Shown here in pieces: positions 44,255-52,275 of a stretch of 64,000 nucleotides of DNA. Position numbers and translations under genes: made by a program. Each line of letters starts with the position of its first letter. Position 1 is the stretch's first letter. The notes below the pieces were generated by a model. It made no database searches. It was not told the origin of the DNA and saw only the letters and a list, made by a program, of their open reading frames with translations. The DNA is taken from the NCBI GenBank assembly GCA_964512995.1, contig CAZELM010000016.1, forward strand, positions 1 to 64,000, given 5' to 3'. Origin of the DNA: CAZELM01 sp964512995 (GTDB taxonomy: Bacteria > CSSED10-310).

Positions 44255-44869
44255 ATGAAAAAATTTGAGCTGAATTATGATGAATTCAAAGAGGATATGA
44301 AAGACATCGAAACTCGTATGAAGATCTTACGAGCTGAGTATAATCAGTATATGTCGGGATTTTTGAAGACTCCTCCCACTTTTACCGAAGCCCAGATTCG
44401 GAAAATCATACGAAAATATGCTGCGACCAGGGGACTGAAGGGTGTTCATCGATTCCAATATTTCAACTTAGTGGCCAAGTTCAATACGATGATGGAATTT
44501 TACAATCGAAGAATACGGGACATTGCGGAGGGAAAACAGGTAAACTTCGGATTTGTTCGAGATGGGCAAAATATTGCTACCACTGCAAAAGAGAGATCGA
44601 ACGAAAAACCATCATTCACTCTGGATCGCGGCCATGTGATCTCGGATGTCAATCGACAGATTACAACGGTTCGGGATATGTATGAAAGGTGGAGTGAATA
44701 CAATAACAACCTTCAAACTCCGATGAGCCCGATGACTCTGGAAAAATTTAAACACGTGATTCAGGCAAAGACAGACGAATTACGGTCTAAAAATGAATGT
44801 GCGGCGATTCGCTACAAAATGGTTATCAAGGATGGCAAAATATCTATCCGCGCAAAACCCATCAAGTGA
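44255..44869 (+). CDS. Helical protein of unknown function
   Basis: This 204-residue soluble protein is mostly helical and basic: an N-terminal charged helix (ELNYDEFKEDMKDIETRMKI), then YNQYMSGFLKTPPTFTEAQI and a basic region (KIIRKYAATRGLKG). The C-terminal part has another long helix around VNRQITTVRDMYERWSEYN. Basic and acidic clusters could mean nucleic-acid or protein contact. It starts seven bases after the CxxC protein gene, and its stop TGA overlaps the GTG start of the next gene (GTGA). No family was recognised. Confidence 0.68.
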   Translation: MKKFELNYDEFKEDMKDIETRMKILRAEYNQYMSGFLKTPPTFTEAQIRKIIRKYAATRGLKGVHRFQYFNLVAKFNTMMEFYNRRIRDIAEGKQVNFGFVRDGQNIATTAKERSNEKPSFTLDRGHVISDVNRQITTVRDMYERWSEYNNNLQTPMSPMTLEKFKHVIQAKTDELRSKNECAAIRYKMVIKDGKISIRAKPIK

Positions 44870-45603
44870 TTTCTGACAAACACGCATTACATCGATTGCA
44901 AAATCATGCACCATTGCCCGGTTTTATAATCTCCGCCGGACTTTGCTTTGCCAGCCGTTTTATCCAATTGCCAGGACCCCACGCTACTCCCTTTGACGTA
45001 GCCTGGCCAGCCGTCATCATCGCTTTCATTCTTTTCAGACCATTTCCTTGTTTGCTTGGAATCTCTGTCGGATATTGGGCATATTCAGCGATAATCACCA
45101 ACTCATTGGTGGTATATCAAATCATGCCGGAGAATGCCCACATGGAAGTTTTCCGATTTTCGGGCTATCTTGTTTCGGGGTTCATGGCTCATTTCCTGAA
45201 AACTTCTCCCCCATCAGCCTCATTGACAGACTTCACTATTTTCTCCATACCCGTGTTTATCAATGCCCTGATTGCATTCCATTTCTCCACACCGGTGTTG
45301 AATTGGATCATTCTAGCCGGAATCATCATTTTATCCATTCTATGTATTGTGGAATCCAGGAAATTGGTTTCCAGCTTCTGGGTTCCATACAAGTCATGGC
45401 TTGTTGGTTTTATCTTCCACGTAACTGGATTATGGATACTGAAAATAGAACCGAATACTGCTTATCGCCCCGATGCATTTTTTTTCAGATCGGTCATGAT
45501 TCCATATCTGGTGTATTTACTCCAGATTCTGATTTCAGCTCATGTTTTATCCCTGATTTTATCGATTCGGGAAGATCGATCGAGTTCAATTGACATAGAA
45601 TAA
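44866..45603 (+). CDS. Multi-pass membrane protein of unknown function
   Basis: This 245-residue protein has about seven hydrophobic segments and short charged loops (for example ISVGYWAYSAIITNSLVVY and LILSIREDRS at the end). The start was placed at GTG 44866 because it overlaps the previous stop as GTGA. A start at 44797 would add 23 residues that run in another frame of the upstream gene. It resembles integral membrane sensor regions, but no MASE or transporter motif was recognised. It is the last gene of the three-gene unknown cluster and ends 8 bases from the stop of the convergent phosphatase gene. Confidence 0.62.
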   Translation: MISDKHALHRLQNHAPLPGFIISAGLCFASRFIQLPGPHATPFDVAWPAVIIAFILFRPFPCLLGISVGYWAYSAIITNSLVVYQIMPENAHMEVFRFSGYLVSGFMAHFLKTSPPSASLTDFTIFSIPVFINALIAFHFSTPVLNWIILAGIIILSILCIVESRKLVSSFWVPYKSWLVGFIFHVTGLWILKIEPNTAYRPDAFFFRSVMIPYLVYLLQILISAHVLSLILSIREDRSSSIDIE

Positions 45604-45611
45604 TCATGAAT

Positions 45612-47366
45612 CTACGGTTCCCGGCAATGAACGATCAGCAGAGTCTGATCATCTGATGCAGGAATAGAATCAGCAAAAAGATTGAGTGAATGGAAGATGT
45701 TTTCCAGAATATCGCATGCAGAGTTTGCCGAGGCTTTAGTCAATAACGTTTTCAACCGATCGATTCCAAACTGCTGATTCATGGGGTTCCGTAAATCAGT
45801 AATGCCATCTGTATAAAGGCATAGAACATCACCTGGAAGAAACGAAACGGTCTCCGAATAGTATTTTACATCAGGCAGAAGCCCCAGGACGATTCCTCCT
45901 TGACCCAACAACGTCGATGTACCATCCTTCCGCAACAATATTGCAGGTTCATGACCAGCAGAAACCGATGTAATGGTTTTTGTTTCGGGATTCCACAGAA
46001 TAAAAGCTGCGGTAATAAATTTGTTCTCAGGTGTTTTCTCTGCAAGCAGTTGATTGAGATGCTCAGCAACCGATATAGGATCTTCAAACGTGTGCCGGAT
46101 AGCATGAAGTGCAGCATGAAACGTGGAAACAAGCATGGCAGCTGGAATGCCTTTCCCCGATACATCCGCGATTACGATTCCGATCTGTCCACCGCAGAGT
46201 TCAATAAAATCATAAAAATCTCCACCAACACATCGGCATGGAATCGTGTTTGCTGCAATATCAAGCTGAATCGATTGTGGATAATGCCAGGGAAGCAATG
46301 ATTGCTGGATTTCAACAGCTACCTCCAATTCCCGATCAAGACGTTCCTTTTCGAGAGCCGCATGATAGAGTCGCGAATTTTCAAATGCAACTGCAGCCTG
46401 ATTAGCAAATGAAGCCAATAGCATTGCATCATCGTCAGAGAATGGAGAAAAATGGCCATCTCGGGTTTCCTTCCCAGCAACAACCAAAATCCCAATATGC
46501 TCAGAGTGAAAAGTCATGGGAATCGACAGACAGTATGTAAAAAGACCAATCTGTTCCGGATGATTGTCAGGTGTGCATCCATGATAATCTGGCATTATGG
46601 ATGGAAAGGAGACTCCGATATGATCAAATCCGAACGATGCGCGAAGTTGATAACACTGATTCTGCAATTCCCAAAACGCTCCAAACCGCGCATCCAGGAT
46701 GGATGTTGCCCGTGCCAATATATCGAAAGTCAATTCATCCAAAGATTTAAGACGGGTAATCGCAAGCCCTACTTCGAACAACTGCTCCATTTCCAAAATT
46801 TTTTTGTTTAGCCGAAAGTTCGCTTTTTTAGTCTCATGCAGCAGTCTCTGATTATAAAAATAGAGGCTGATATGCTGACATAACAAGCGTAAAACTTCCA
46901 GATCACTGGGATCGTAGGCTTGCTTCATAAACTTGTTTCCCAGATACACAAGCCCCAACAGATCATTTTTTACTGCAAGAGGAATCATCACCTGCATGTT
47001 TTCTTCTTCCCAAAACGAGTGCATCGGCTGAAGCGCGTTTATCAGATACCGTGGCATGGTATCGATGAGATGCGGGACAGAGTCCAATGCCACTCTTCGC
47101 GCAAGGTCTGAGGACAGGGAAACCGATCCGATAATACTGTTTCCGATCGTATTGGATGTCTGATGCAGCAATTGTTCATCAGAAGCATTATATACATATA
47201 ATACTCCACGAGTTACACCTGTTGTACCAAGCAGCAGACGCAGCAGGTATTTCGCTGATGCATCAAAATCAATCCCATCTGTCAACACTTCTCCCATGTC
47301 TTCCAGGGATGAGAGAACAAACAACAATTTTTCCTGAGCGGCATCCTGATTTCCCTTCTCATTCAT
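45612..47366 (-). CDS. Cytoplasmic GAF-GAF SpoIIE-type serine phosphatase
   Basis: The 584-residue protein has two GAF-like domains (about 30-175 and 205-345), a short coiled linker (LDRELEVAVEIQQSLLP) and a PP2C/SpoIIE phosphatase domain (about 370-584). Metal-binding aspartates are in GGDFYDF, VIADVSGKG, YTDGITDL and DDQTLL, so it should be active. Such enzymes dephosphorylate STAS antagonists of the RsbV type and release them to titrate an RsbW-type kinase. No membrane span is seen. The ATG lies inside the 3' end of the upstream phosphatase gene (8-base overlap), so both come from the same transcript. The signal bound by the GAF domains is unknown. Confidence 0.9.
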   Translation of the reverse strand: MNEKGNQDAAQEKLLFVLSSLEDMGEVLTDGIDFDASAKYLLRLLLGTTGVTRGVLYVYNASDEQLLHQTSNTIGNSIIGSVSLSSDLARRVALDSVPHLIDTMPRYLINALQPMHSFWEEENMQVMIPLAVKNDLLGLVYLGNKFMKQAYDPSDLEVLRLLCQHISLYFYNQRLLHETKKANFRLNKKILEMEQLFEVGLAITRLKSLDELTFDILARATSILDARFGAFWELQNQCYQLRASFGFDHIGVSFPSIMPDYHGCTPDNHPEQIGLFTYCLSIPMTFHSEHIGILVVAGKETRDGHFSPFSDDDAMLLASFANQAAVAFENSRLYHAALEKERLDRELEVAVEIQQSLLPWHYPQSIQLDIAANTIPCRCVGGDFYDFIELCGGQIGIVIADVSGKGIPAAMLVSTFHAALHAIRHTFEDPISVAEHLNQLLAEKTPENKFITAAFILWNPETKTITSVSAGHEPAILLRKDGTSTLLGQGGIVLGLLPDVKYYSETVSFLPGDVLCLYTDGITDLRNPMNQQFGIDRLKTLLTKASANSACDILENIFHSLNLFADSIPASDDQTLLIVHCREP

Positions 47367-49929
47367 ACAAATAGGTCTCCCGAACCCTGACGATCACCAA
47401 TGTCCTGTCGTCTGTGATGGGTGCATCCTGTCTGAATTCATCCGCTGTTCTCATAAGTTTATCGACCATAACATCGACCGGATGATGTACCAGACTCCGG
47501 ATGGCTTCTTCAAATCGTTCAAATCCTAACAGGTCCCCGTTTGAATCGAGTGTTTCGATGACACCATCTGTGTAAAAGATGATGAGATCACCGGGAGAAG
47601 TTTTGATTTCTCTTACCACTGGAACCAATCTACTTCGAACCCCCAGTGGGTAAGATACGGATTCCATTTCCAGTAATTGTTGAGATTCTTTGCGATAAAC
47701 ATACGGGAAATGGTGTCCAGCGGATGCAAATCGAAATGACCGGCCGTCTGGATCAAACACAGCATAGAGCAGAGTCATCAATCTTTTACGCTGAAACGCA
47801 TTAAAAATCATATCATTTAAAGCGTGCAATAACTCCTCGACATCTCCAGACATCCTAACTTGATTGAAAATACAGCTTTTTGCCATAGACATTAACAGGC
47901 CGGCGCTCATGCCATGGCCAGAGACATCTCCAATCACAATTCCCATCTGACCATTTGGGAGTTCAATATAGTCATAATAGTCGCCACCGACTTCCTCGGC
48001 AGGGAAACACACTCCAGCAATCTCCAATGCATGATTCAATGGCGCTTTGATCGGCAACAATGATCGTTGCAGAAGACGGGCATTTTCAAAATCCTTCTGC
48101 ATCCGCTCCTTTTCAACTCGTTCCAGAAGAAGATGTTCCCGTTCCATCTGAAAATTCTTGATACTGACAGCCATTCTGTTGAAGTCATCGGCTAATTCTC
48201 CGAGTTCATCCTGAGTGATTACCGGAATTCGATGATTCAGGCATCCTTTATCCAACTGGGTTGTTCCAATTTTGAGGAGACGGACGGATTGATTAATTTT
48301 TCGGCTGATGAGATGACTGGTTGAAAGCGATAATATCACCAGTGCAACAAGCAGTCCTCCCAACATAGCCAACATGATCAAAACAAAAAGATTGAACAAA
48401 TTGATCGACTGAATATCGATATCATCATTGGATTGATTATGAAGTGTGATGGTTTCCGGCTGCAGCCATTTTTCTCCTTTGAATATCACATTGAAGCGCG
48501 GGATCGTTCCCATCATGAGCAAGCTTTGGACAAGCGATTTTCGGGATGCCAACACTTTGAGAGTGGCCAATGGCAGGATTAGTGTGTGCTTGTCAGACTG
48601 AATCCCTGTTGTGGCATTGATCATGACGGCTCCGATTGGGAATACTCTGTCACCGGTCCCTCGTTGGATAATTTTTTCAGTCATAGTATATGTCTTGCTG
48701 GGTGGAGTTCTGGACATGGGGAACAAACCCAAATCACTGCCCTCAATCAAAATCAGGTCAAGGCCAAGAATTTCGCTGATATTTTCAAGCATGATCCGAT
48801 CGATTCTATAGGCGATGAGTGATGAGGAGCGATTGGATGCTCTGTAAAATCCAGCGATCCAGAGCTCCCAATTTGGATTGTGTGTCACTAAAAACTCCAC
48901 GGTAGGTAATTCCCACTTCCTCAAATAATTCTCAATCTCTTCAGGGGGTTCGCCAAACTCCTGAATTGTCCCATCTGCAAACTGCACAAGTCCAATTCGA
49001 TAGAAAGGAGCATGAGCGGGGGGTTCATGACTGACACCATGCATTGTTTCCCAGAGTTGCTGGGCTTGTTCCTGAGCCTGAAGGCCGAATCGGAACATAA
49101 GGCGTTTAGCGGCCGCTATCTGATATCCTCCGACAATAAAAAGTAGCGTCAGGGTGGATATCACCATGAGCAGGCTGAATGGAACGATAAAATTGAAAAG
49201 GAACGCCCAACGCAGCCTGGTTTGAATCCGTCTGGGCTTGAATGGAAGCAGGCATCCGGTTAGACAGATCACCCAGATCATAGCGCGTAATAATAAAGCT
49301 GCAGTGCTGTAAACACCTGCTTCGACAAAACACCAGTCCTTTGGAATCAGCCCCCCTTGGTTACTCCACGGAAATATCACAAGATAAGATAAAGACAGAG
49401 ATGCAATGCCGATTAATCCAATCCGATAGATATCTCGATGGGTTATGAGACGTACCCAACGATATGGAATCTGAAACAAGACAAGCAAAAACGTTAAAAA
49501 TCCGGCACCAGGATTCCGGAAAATAATGAAAAATAACAGCAAAATGATAAAACTGATCCGAGCGTAACGATTTCTTGGCCGATCAATTGCCAAAAAAGCT
49601 GCGAATCCGCCAACGACCATCACTGGAAACGAAATGACTGTTTGGATTTCATTCGTCCAAGTAATCGGTAAAAAATGGATTCGAAGTGTTTCGATAATTG
49701 CCCAAAAGAGATGGCATCCGGCAGCAATATAAATGAGTGTATTCAGATCTTGATAGCGGCGGGAAGTTAGCCGCACGCAAAAGGCGAAACAGATGACACT
49801 GACAATCGAAAAGGTGATACGAAGAAATGTCAGTTCATCATTGAGCAGATGGGTAAAAATCAATGCAGAAAGACCGATGCTAAATGATATAAGCTGGTCC
49901 TGAGATACCGGAAAACGTTTTTGAGGCAT
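47359..49929 (-). CDS. Membrane SpoIIE-type serine phosphatase with HAMP domain
   Basis: The 856-residue protein has a large membrane part (about eight hydrophobic segments in the first 270 residues), a sensor region (about 280-510) and a further span. A HAMP domain follows (around LISRKINQSVRLLK), then a coiled linker with ENARLLQRSLLP and a SpoIIE phosphatase domain (about 640-856). Metal sites GGDYYDYIELPNG, VIGDVSGHGMS, YTDGVIET and DDRTLVIV are complete. It should convert an extracytoplasmic signal to dephosphorylation of an STAS antagonist. The 3' end overlaps the second phosphatase by eight bases. It follows the STAS and kinase genes 49945-50742 on the same strand. Confidence 0.9.
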   Translation of the reverse strand: MPQKRFPVSQDQLISFSIGLSALIFTHLLNDELTFLRITFSIVSVICFAFCVRLTSRRYQDLNTLIYIAAGCHLFWAIIETLRIHFLPITWTNEIQTVISFPVMVVGGFAAFLAIDRPRNRYARISFIILLLFFIIFRNPGAGFLTFLLVLFQIPYRWVRLITHRDIYRIGLIGIASLSLSYLVIFPWSNQGGLIPKDWCFVEAGVYSTAALLLRAMIWVICLTGCLLPFKPRRIQTRLRWAFLFNFIVPFSLLMVISTLTLLFIVGGYQIAAAKRLMFRFGLQAQEQAQQLWETMHGVSHEPPAHAPFYRIGLVQFADGTIQEFGEPPEEIENYLRKWELPTVEFLVTHNPNWELWIAGFYRASNRSSSLIAYRIDRIMLENISEILGLDLILIEGSDLGLFPMSRTPPSKTYTMTEKIIQRGTGDRVFPIGAVMINATTGIQSDKHTLILPLATLKVLASRKSLVQSLLMMGTIPRFNVIFKGEKWLQPETITLHNQSNDDIDIQSINLFNLFVLIMLAMLGGLLVALVILSLSTSHLISRKINQSVRLLKIGTTQLDKGCLNHRIPVITQDELGELADDFNRMAVSIKNFQMEREHLLLERVEKERMQKDFENARLLQRSLLPIKAPLNHALEIAGVCFPAEEVGGDYYDYIELPNGQMGIVIGDVSGHGMSAGLLMSMAKSCIFNQVRMSGDVEELLHALNDMIFNAFQRKRLMTLLYAVFDPDGRSFRFASAGHHFPYVYRKESQQLLEMESVSYPLGVRSRLVPVVREIKTSPGDLIIFYTDGVIETLDSNGDLLGFERFEEAIRSLVHHPVDVMVDKLMRTADEFRQDAPITDDRTLVIVRVRETYLYE

Positions 49930-49944
49930 GCTGGATCAAAACAG

Positions 49945-50298
49945 TTATTGAGTATTTTTGAAGGCGTTTATGGCCAACCGCTCATTTTCAAACAATTCAG
50001 TATACTGCAGAAGTCCCATGATTCGAAATGTTTTAGCAACGGTAGGTGATAGATCTGAGAATGCCAACCGGCCATTTTTTTCGATAATATGCTCAATGAT
50101 CTCTATCAAGATGGATATGCCGATGGAGTTTACAACGTTTGATTTTGCGAGATTCAGGATCAGATTGCTGCAACCATTTTCCATTAATTTTGTGCATTCC
50201 GAGGCGATTTTTTCACCTCCGAGATTGTTGATATATCCATCCGACCGTATGACGGCATAAGGACCATATGATTCAACTTCAACTTTGAATTCCGTCAT
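49945..50298 (-). CDS. STAS-domain anti-sigma factor antagonist
   Basis: The 117-residue protein is one STAS domain. The phosphoacceptor region is NVVNSIGISILIE: the serine is present, but the usual preceding Asp (DSxG) is Asn. The segment NLILNLAKSN and the C-terminal VAKTFRIMGLLQY support the RsbV/SpoIIAA family. Unphosphorylated it should bind its RsbW-type kinase, and phosphorylation should release it. AGGAG lies seven bases before the ATG. It sits between the RsbW-type kinase (three bases upstream) and the phosphatase genes, the expected order for a partner-switching module. Confidence 0.9.
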   Translation of the reverse strand: MTEFKVEVESYGPYAVIRSDGYINNLGGEKIASECTKLMENGCSNLILNLAKSNVVNSIGISILIEIIEHIIEKNGRLAFSDLSPTVAKTFRIMGLLQYTELFENERLAINAFKNTQ

Positions 50299-50301
50299 TT
50301 T

Positions 50302-50742
50302 TTAACTCCTTTTTGGAGAACGAACCTTTTTTACCATCATCACGGTAGTTCCGGGGGATTCTTTTTGAATCAACACTTCATCCATCAAATGCTGAATTAG
50401 TTTTAATCCCCATCCACGCTTCCGGGAACCTGACTTCAATTTTTTTTCGATATCCGGTTCCTCCACTTCCTGAACATTAAATCCTTTTCCATGGTCTGTA
50501 ACCTGTATTTCAATACGATCAGAAAACAGTCTAAAACGCAAATATATCTTACAATCTTCACTCTCTGAATGTTCAATCGAATTGATGCATGCCTCAATGA
50601 CCGCATGTTTCATTTCATCTGTCTCATCTGTAGAAAAATTTAAAAACGCAGCCAGCGCTTCAGCGGTTTTTGAGACAGCCAATTCCATATCCAATATCAT
50701 CGGCACTGTTACATAAATCTCTTTTAATGTTTTTTCCTTCAA
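50302..50742 (-). CDS. RsbW-type serine kinase (anti-sigma factor-like)
   Basis: This 146-residue GHKL-fold protein has an N box EMKHAVIEACINSIEHS, a G1 box VTDHGKGFN and a G2 box KRGWGLKLIQHLMDEV, all intact. It should phosphorylate the adjacent STAS protein with ATP and bind a sigma factor or another target. No sigma factor gene is in the window, so the output is unknown. The start is TTG at 50742, with GAGG five bases upstream. A promoter at 50768-50796 fits. It is the first gene of the minus arm of the module and diverges from the second STAS gene. Confidence 0.88.
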   Translation of the reverse strand: MKEKTLKEIYVTVPMILDMELAVSKTAEALAAFLNFSTDETDEMKHAVIEACINSIEHSESEDCKIYLRFRLFSDRIEIQVTDHGKGFNVQEVEEPDIEKKLKSGSRKRGWGLKLIQHLMDEVLIQKESPGTTVMMVKKVRSPKRS

Positions 50743-50767
50743 TGGGACCTCATCCTATTCAGTGGAT

Positions 50768-50796
50768 ATAATATACTAAAACGATTGACATCTCAA
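50768..50796 (-). promoter_or_regulatory. Sigma70-type promoter for the minus-strand partner-switching genes
   Basis: On the minus strand TTGAGA and TATTAT are 17 bases apart, matching 5/6 at the -10. The start falls about 20 bases before the TTG start at 50742. The divergent STAS gene begins 120 bases away, so the gap may be shared regulatory DNA. Confidence 0.6.
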
Positions 50797-50914
50797 ATCT
50801 AAATCCTTTTGACAATTGGTTGAAAATCATGCACTCTGTTATACGGAATTTGGACATGTCAAAGCCTGTGTCATGATGCGTGATGCACAAAAGTAAGTAA
50901 ATGAGGAGGTTATG

Positions 50915-51268
50915 ATGAAGATTAAGAAAAGAGAACGCGAGGGTGTTATCATTCTTGATATTTCTGGAGATATTACCATTGGGCAAGGAGATGTTGAGCT
51001 TCGGAAAGAGATAACTGATCTTGTGATGCAAGGGGGTAATAGAATACTGCTGAATCTCAGAAAAGTAGATTTTATTGATTCTTCTGGCATTGGTGAAATT
51101 GTGCGAGGGTTCACAACCGCACAGAAAAATAATGGCCAGCTAAAGCTCCTTCATCTGGAATCAAAAGTTCGCGATCTATTCGTAATCACTCGGTTGATAA
51201 CCATTTTCGAAACATTTGAAAACGAGAAAGATGCGGTAGATAGTTTCAATACACTCACGGAAAATTAG
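50915..51268 (+). CDS. STAS-domain anti-sigma factor antagonist
   Basis: The 117-residue protein is one STAS domain with a full DSSG site in KVDFIDSSGIGEIV, so the phosphoacceptor serine is classical. Also typical are the opening EREGVIILDISGDITIG and the C-terminal SKVRDLFVITRLITIFET. It is the counterpart of the Asn-containing protein at 49945. The second of two tandem ATG codons was used because GAGGAGGT then has proper spacing. The RsbW-type gene follows after 11 bases. Confidence 0.93.
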   Translation: MKIKKREREGVIILDISGDITIGQGDVELRKEITDLVMQGGNRILLNLRKVDFIDSSGIGEIVRGFTTAQKNNGQLKLLHLESKVRDLFVITRLITIFETFENEKDAVDSFNTLTEN

Positions 51269-51279
51269 ATTCGCCGGTT

Positions 51280-51738
51280 ATGTTTGCGGACATCCCACCT
51301 GAAACTCAAGACGCTCCCGCAGAAAATCTTCTGGTGGAGTTAGATATTCCATCAGAAATGATTCTGATTCCTATGGTTGTAGATTTGGGTATCTCCTTGA
51401 TGGAAATCCGAGGGTATCTTGAACAGGACCTCCAGGCGGTCAAGCTCGCGATCCATGAGACCTTGGTAAATGCCATACAATATGGCAACCGGGGAAATCC
51501 TTCAGCCAGAGTCCATATCAAATTCTATATCAAAGATGATTGTTTCTATACGGATATTGATGACGAGGGGACAGGATTTGAGATCGACGCGCTTTCGGAT
51601 CCAACTCAGCCGGAAAATATTTTAAAACCCAGTGGAAGAGGGATTTTTCTTGTTCGCAATCTCACCGAGGACTTCAAAGTGACCAAATTACCCAACAAAG
51701 GTGTTCGTGTCACATTCTGTCGCCTGAAAAAAAAGTAA
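51280..51738 (+). CDS. RsbW-type serine kinase (anti-sigma factor-like)
   Basis: The 152-residue GHKL protein has an N box VKLAIHETLVNAIQYGN, a G1 box IDDEGTGFE and a G2 region PSGRGIFLVRNL. The basic fold is intact, so kinase activity toward the STAS protein 11 bases upstream is plausible. The N-terminal region (about 1-35) is Pro- and acid-rich and differs from the minus-strand kinase, so the two pairs may not cross-react. No strong ribosome binding site is visible before the ATG. The superoxide reductase-like gene starts 28 bases downstream on the same strand. Confidence 0.87.
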   Translation: MFADIPPETQDAPAENLLVELDIPSEMILIPMVVDLGISLMEIRGYLEQDLQAVKLAIHETLVNAIQYGNRGNPSARVHIKFYIKDDCFYTDIDDEGTGFEIDALSDPTQPENILKPSGRGIFLVRNLTEDFKVTKLPNKGVRVTFCRLKKK

Positions 51739-51766
51739 TACAAATTCAACGATTAGGAGGATAATG

Positions 51767-52174
51767 ATGAACGAAAAAAGAATCAGTGATAAAATTCAAA
51801 CTGCAGATTGGAAAAATGAAAAACACGTACCCGTGATCGAGTGTGCCGATTCCGTCAAAAGTGAGGATTGGGTCACTGTCCGAGTTGGACTGAGCAAAGC
51901 CGTTGTGCATCCCAATACGACTGAACATCACATACGATGGATTAAAGTCTTCTTCTCACCCGATACTGATAAGTTTACATACGATCTTGGAACTTTTGAA
52001 TTCAATGCACACGGTGAACACGCATCCGGCGCAAATCAAGGACCAGTCTATACACGCGATCAGATAGAATTTACATTTAAAGCAAAATCATCTGGAACCA
52101 TTCACGCGCTGGCTCTTTGCAACATTCATGGTCTTTGGGAATCCAGCAAGCATGTTACCGTGACTGCGGGTTGA
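51767..52174 (+). CDS. Desulfoferrodoxin/neelaredoxin-type superoxide reductase
   Basis: This 135-residue protein matches the single-iron catalytic domain of superoxide reductases. Likely Fe ligands are His in EKHVPVIE, His in HPNTTEHHIRWIKVFF and the Cys-His pair in ALCNIHGLWES. The N-terminal desulforedoxin domain with its four cysteines is absent, so it is the neelaredoxin (class II) type. It reduces superoxide to hydrogen peroxide without making oxygen, typical of anaerobes and microaerophiles. AGGAGG is six bases before the second ATG. It follows the second STAS/RsbW pair and may be in the same operon, which links the partner switch to oxidative stress. A terminator follows at 52204. Confidence 0.92.
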   Translation: MNEKRISDKIQTADWKNEKHVPVIECADSVKSEDWVTVRVGLSKAVVHPNTTEHHIRWIKVFFSPDTDKFTYDLGTFEFNAHGEHASGANQGPVYTRDQIEFTFKAKSSGTIHALALCNIHGLWESSKHVTVTAG

Positions 52175-52203
52175 TCCCACCAATGATTGTGTATTCATGA
52201 ACA

Positions 52204-52235
52204 ACACCCCGGCTCCCGGGGTGTTCTGCTTTTTC
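52204..52235 (+). terminator. Rho-independent terminator after the superoxide reductase gene
   Basis: AACACCCCGG (52204-52213) pairs with CCGGGGTGTT (52217-52226) across a 3-base loop and is followed by CTGCTTTTT. It closes the plus-strand STAS-RsbW-superoxide reductase unit and isolates it from the HD-GYP gene 40 bases downstream. Confidence 0.88.
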
Positions 52236-52275
52236 AACTCATCGATCATGTTTTAAGGTGGAAGTGTAACCGGTC

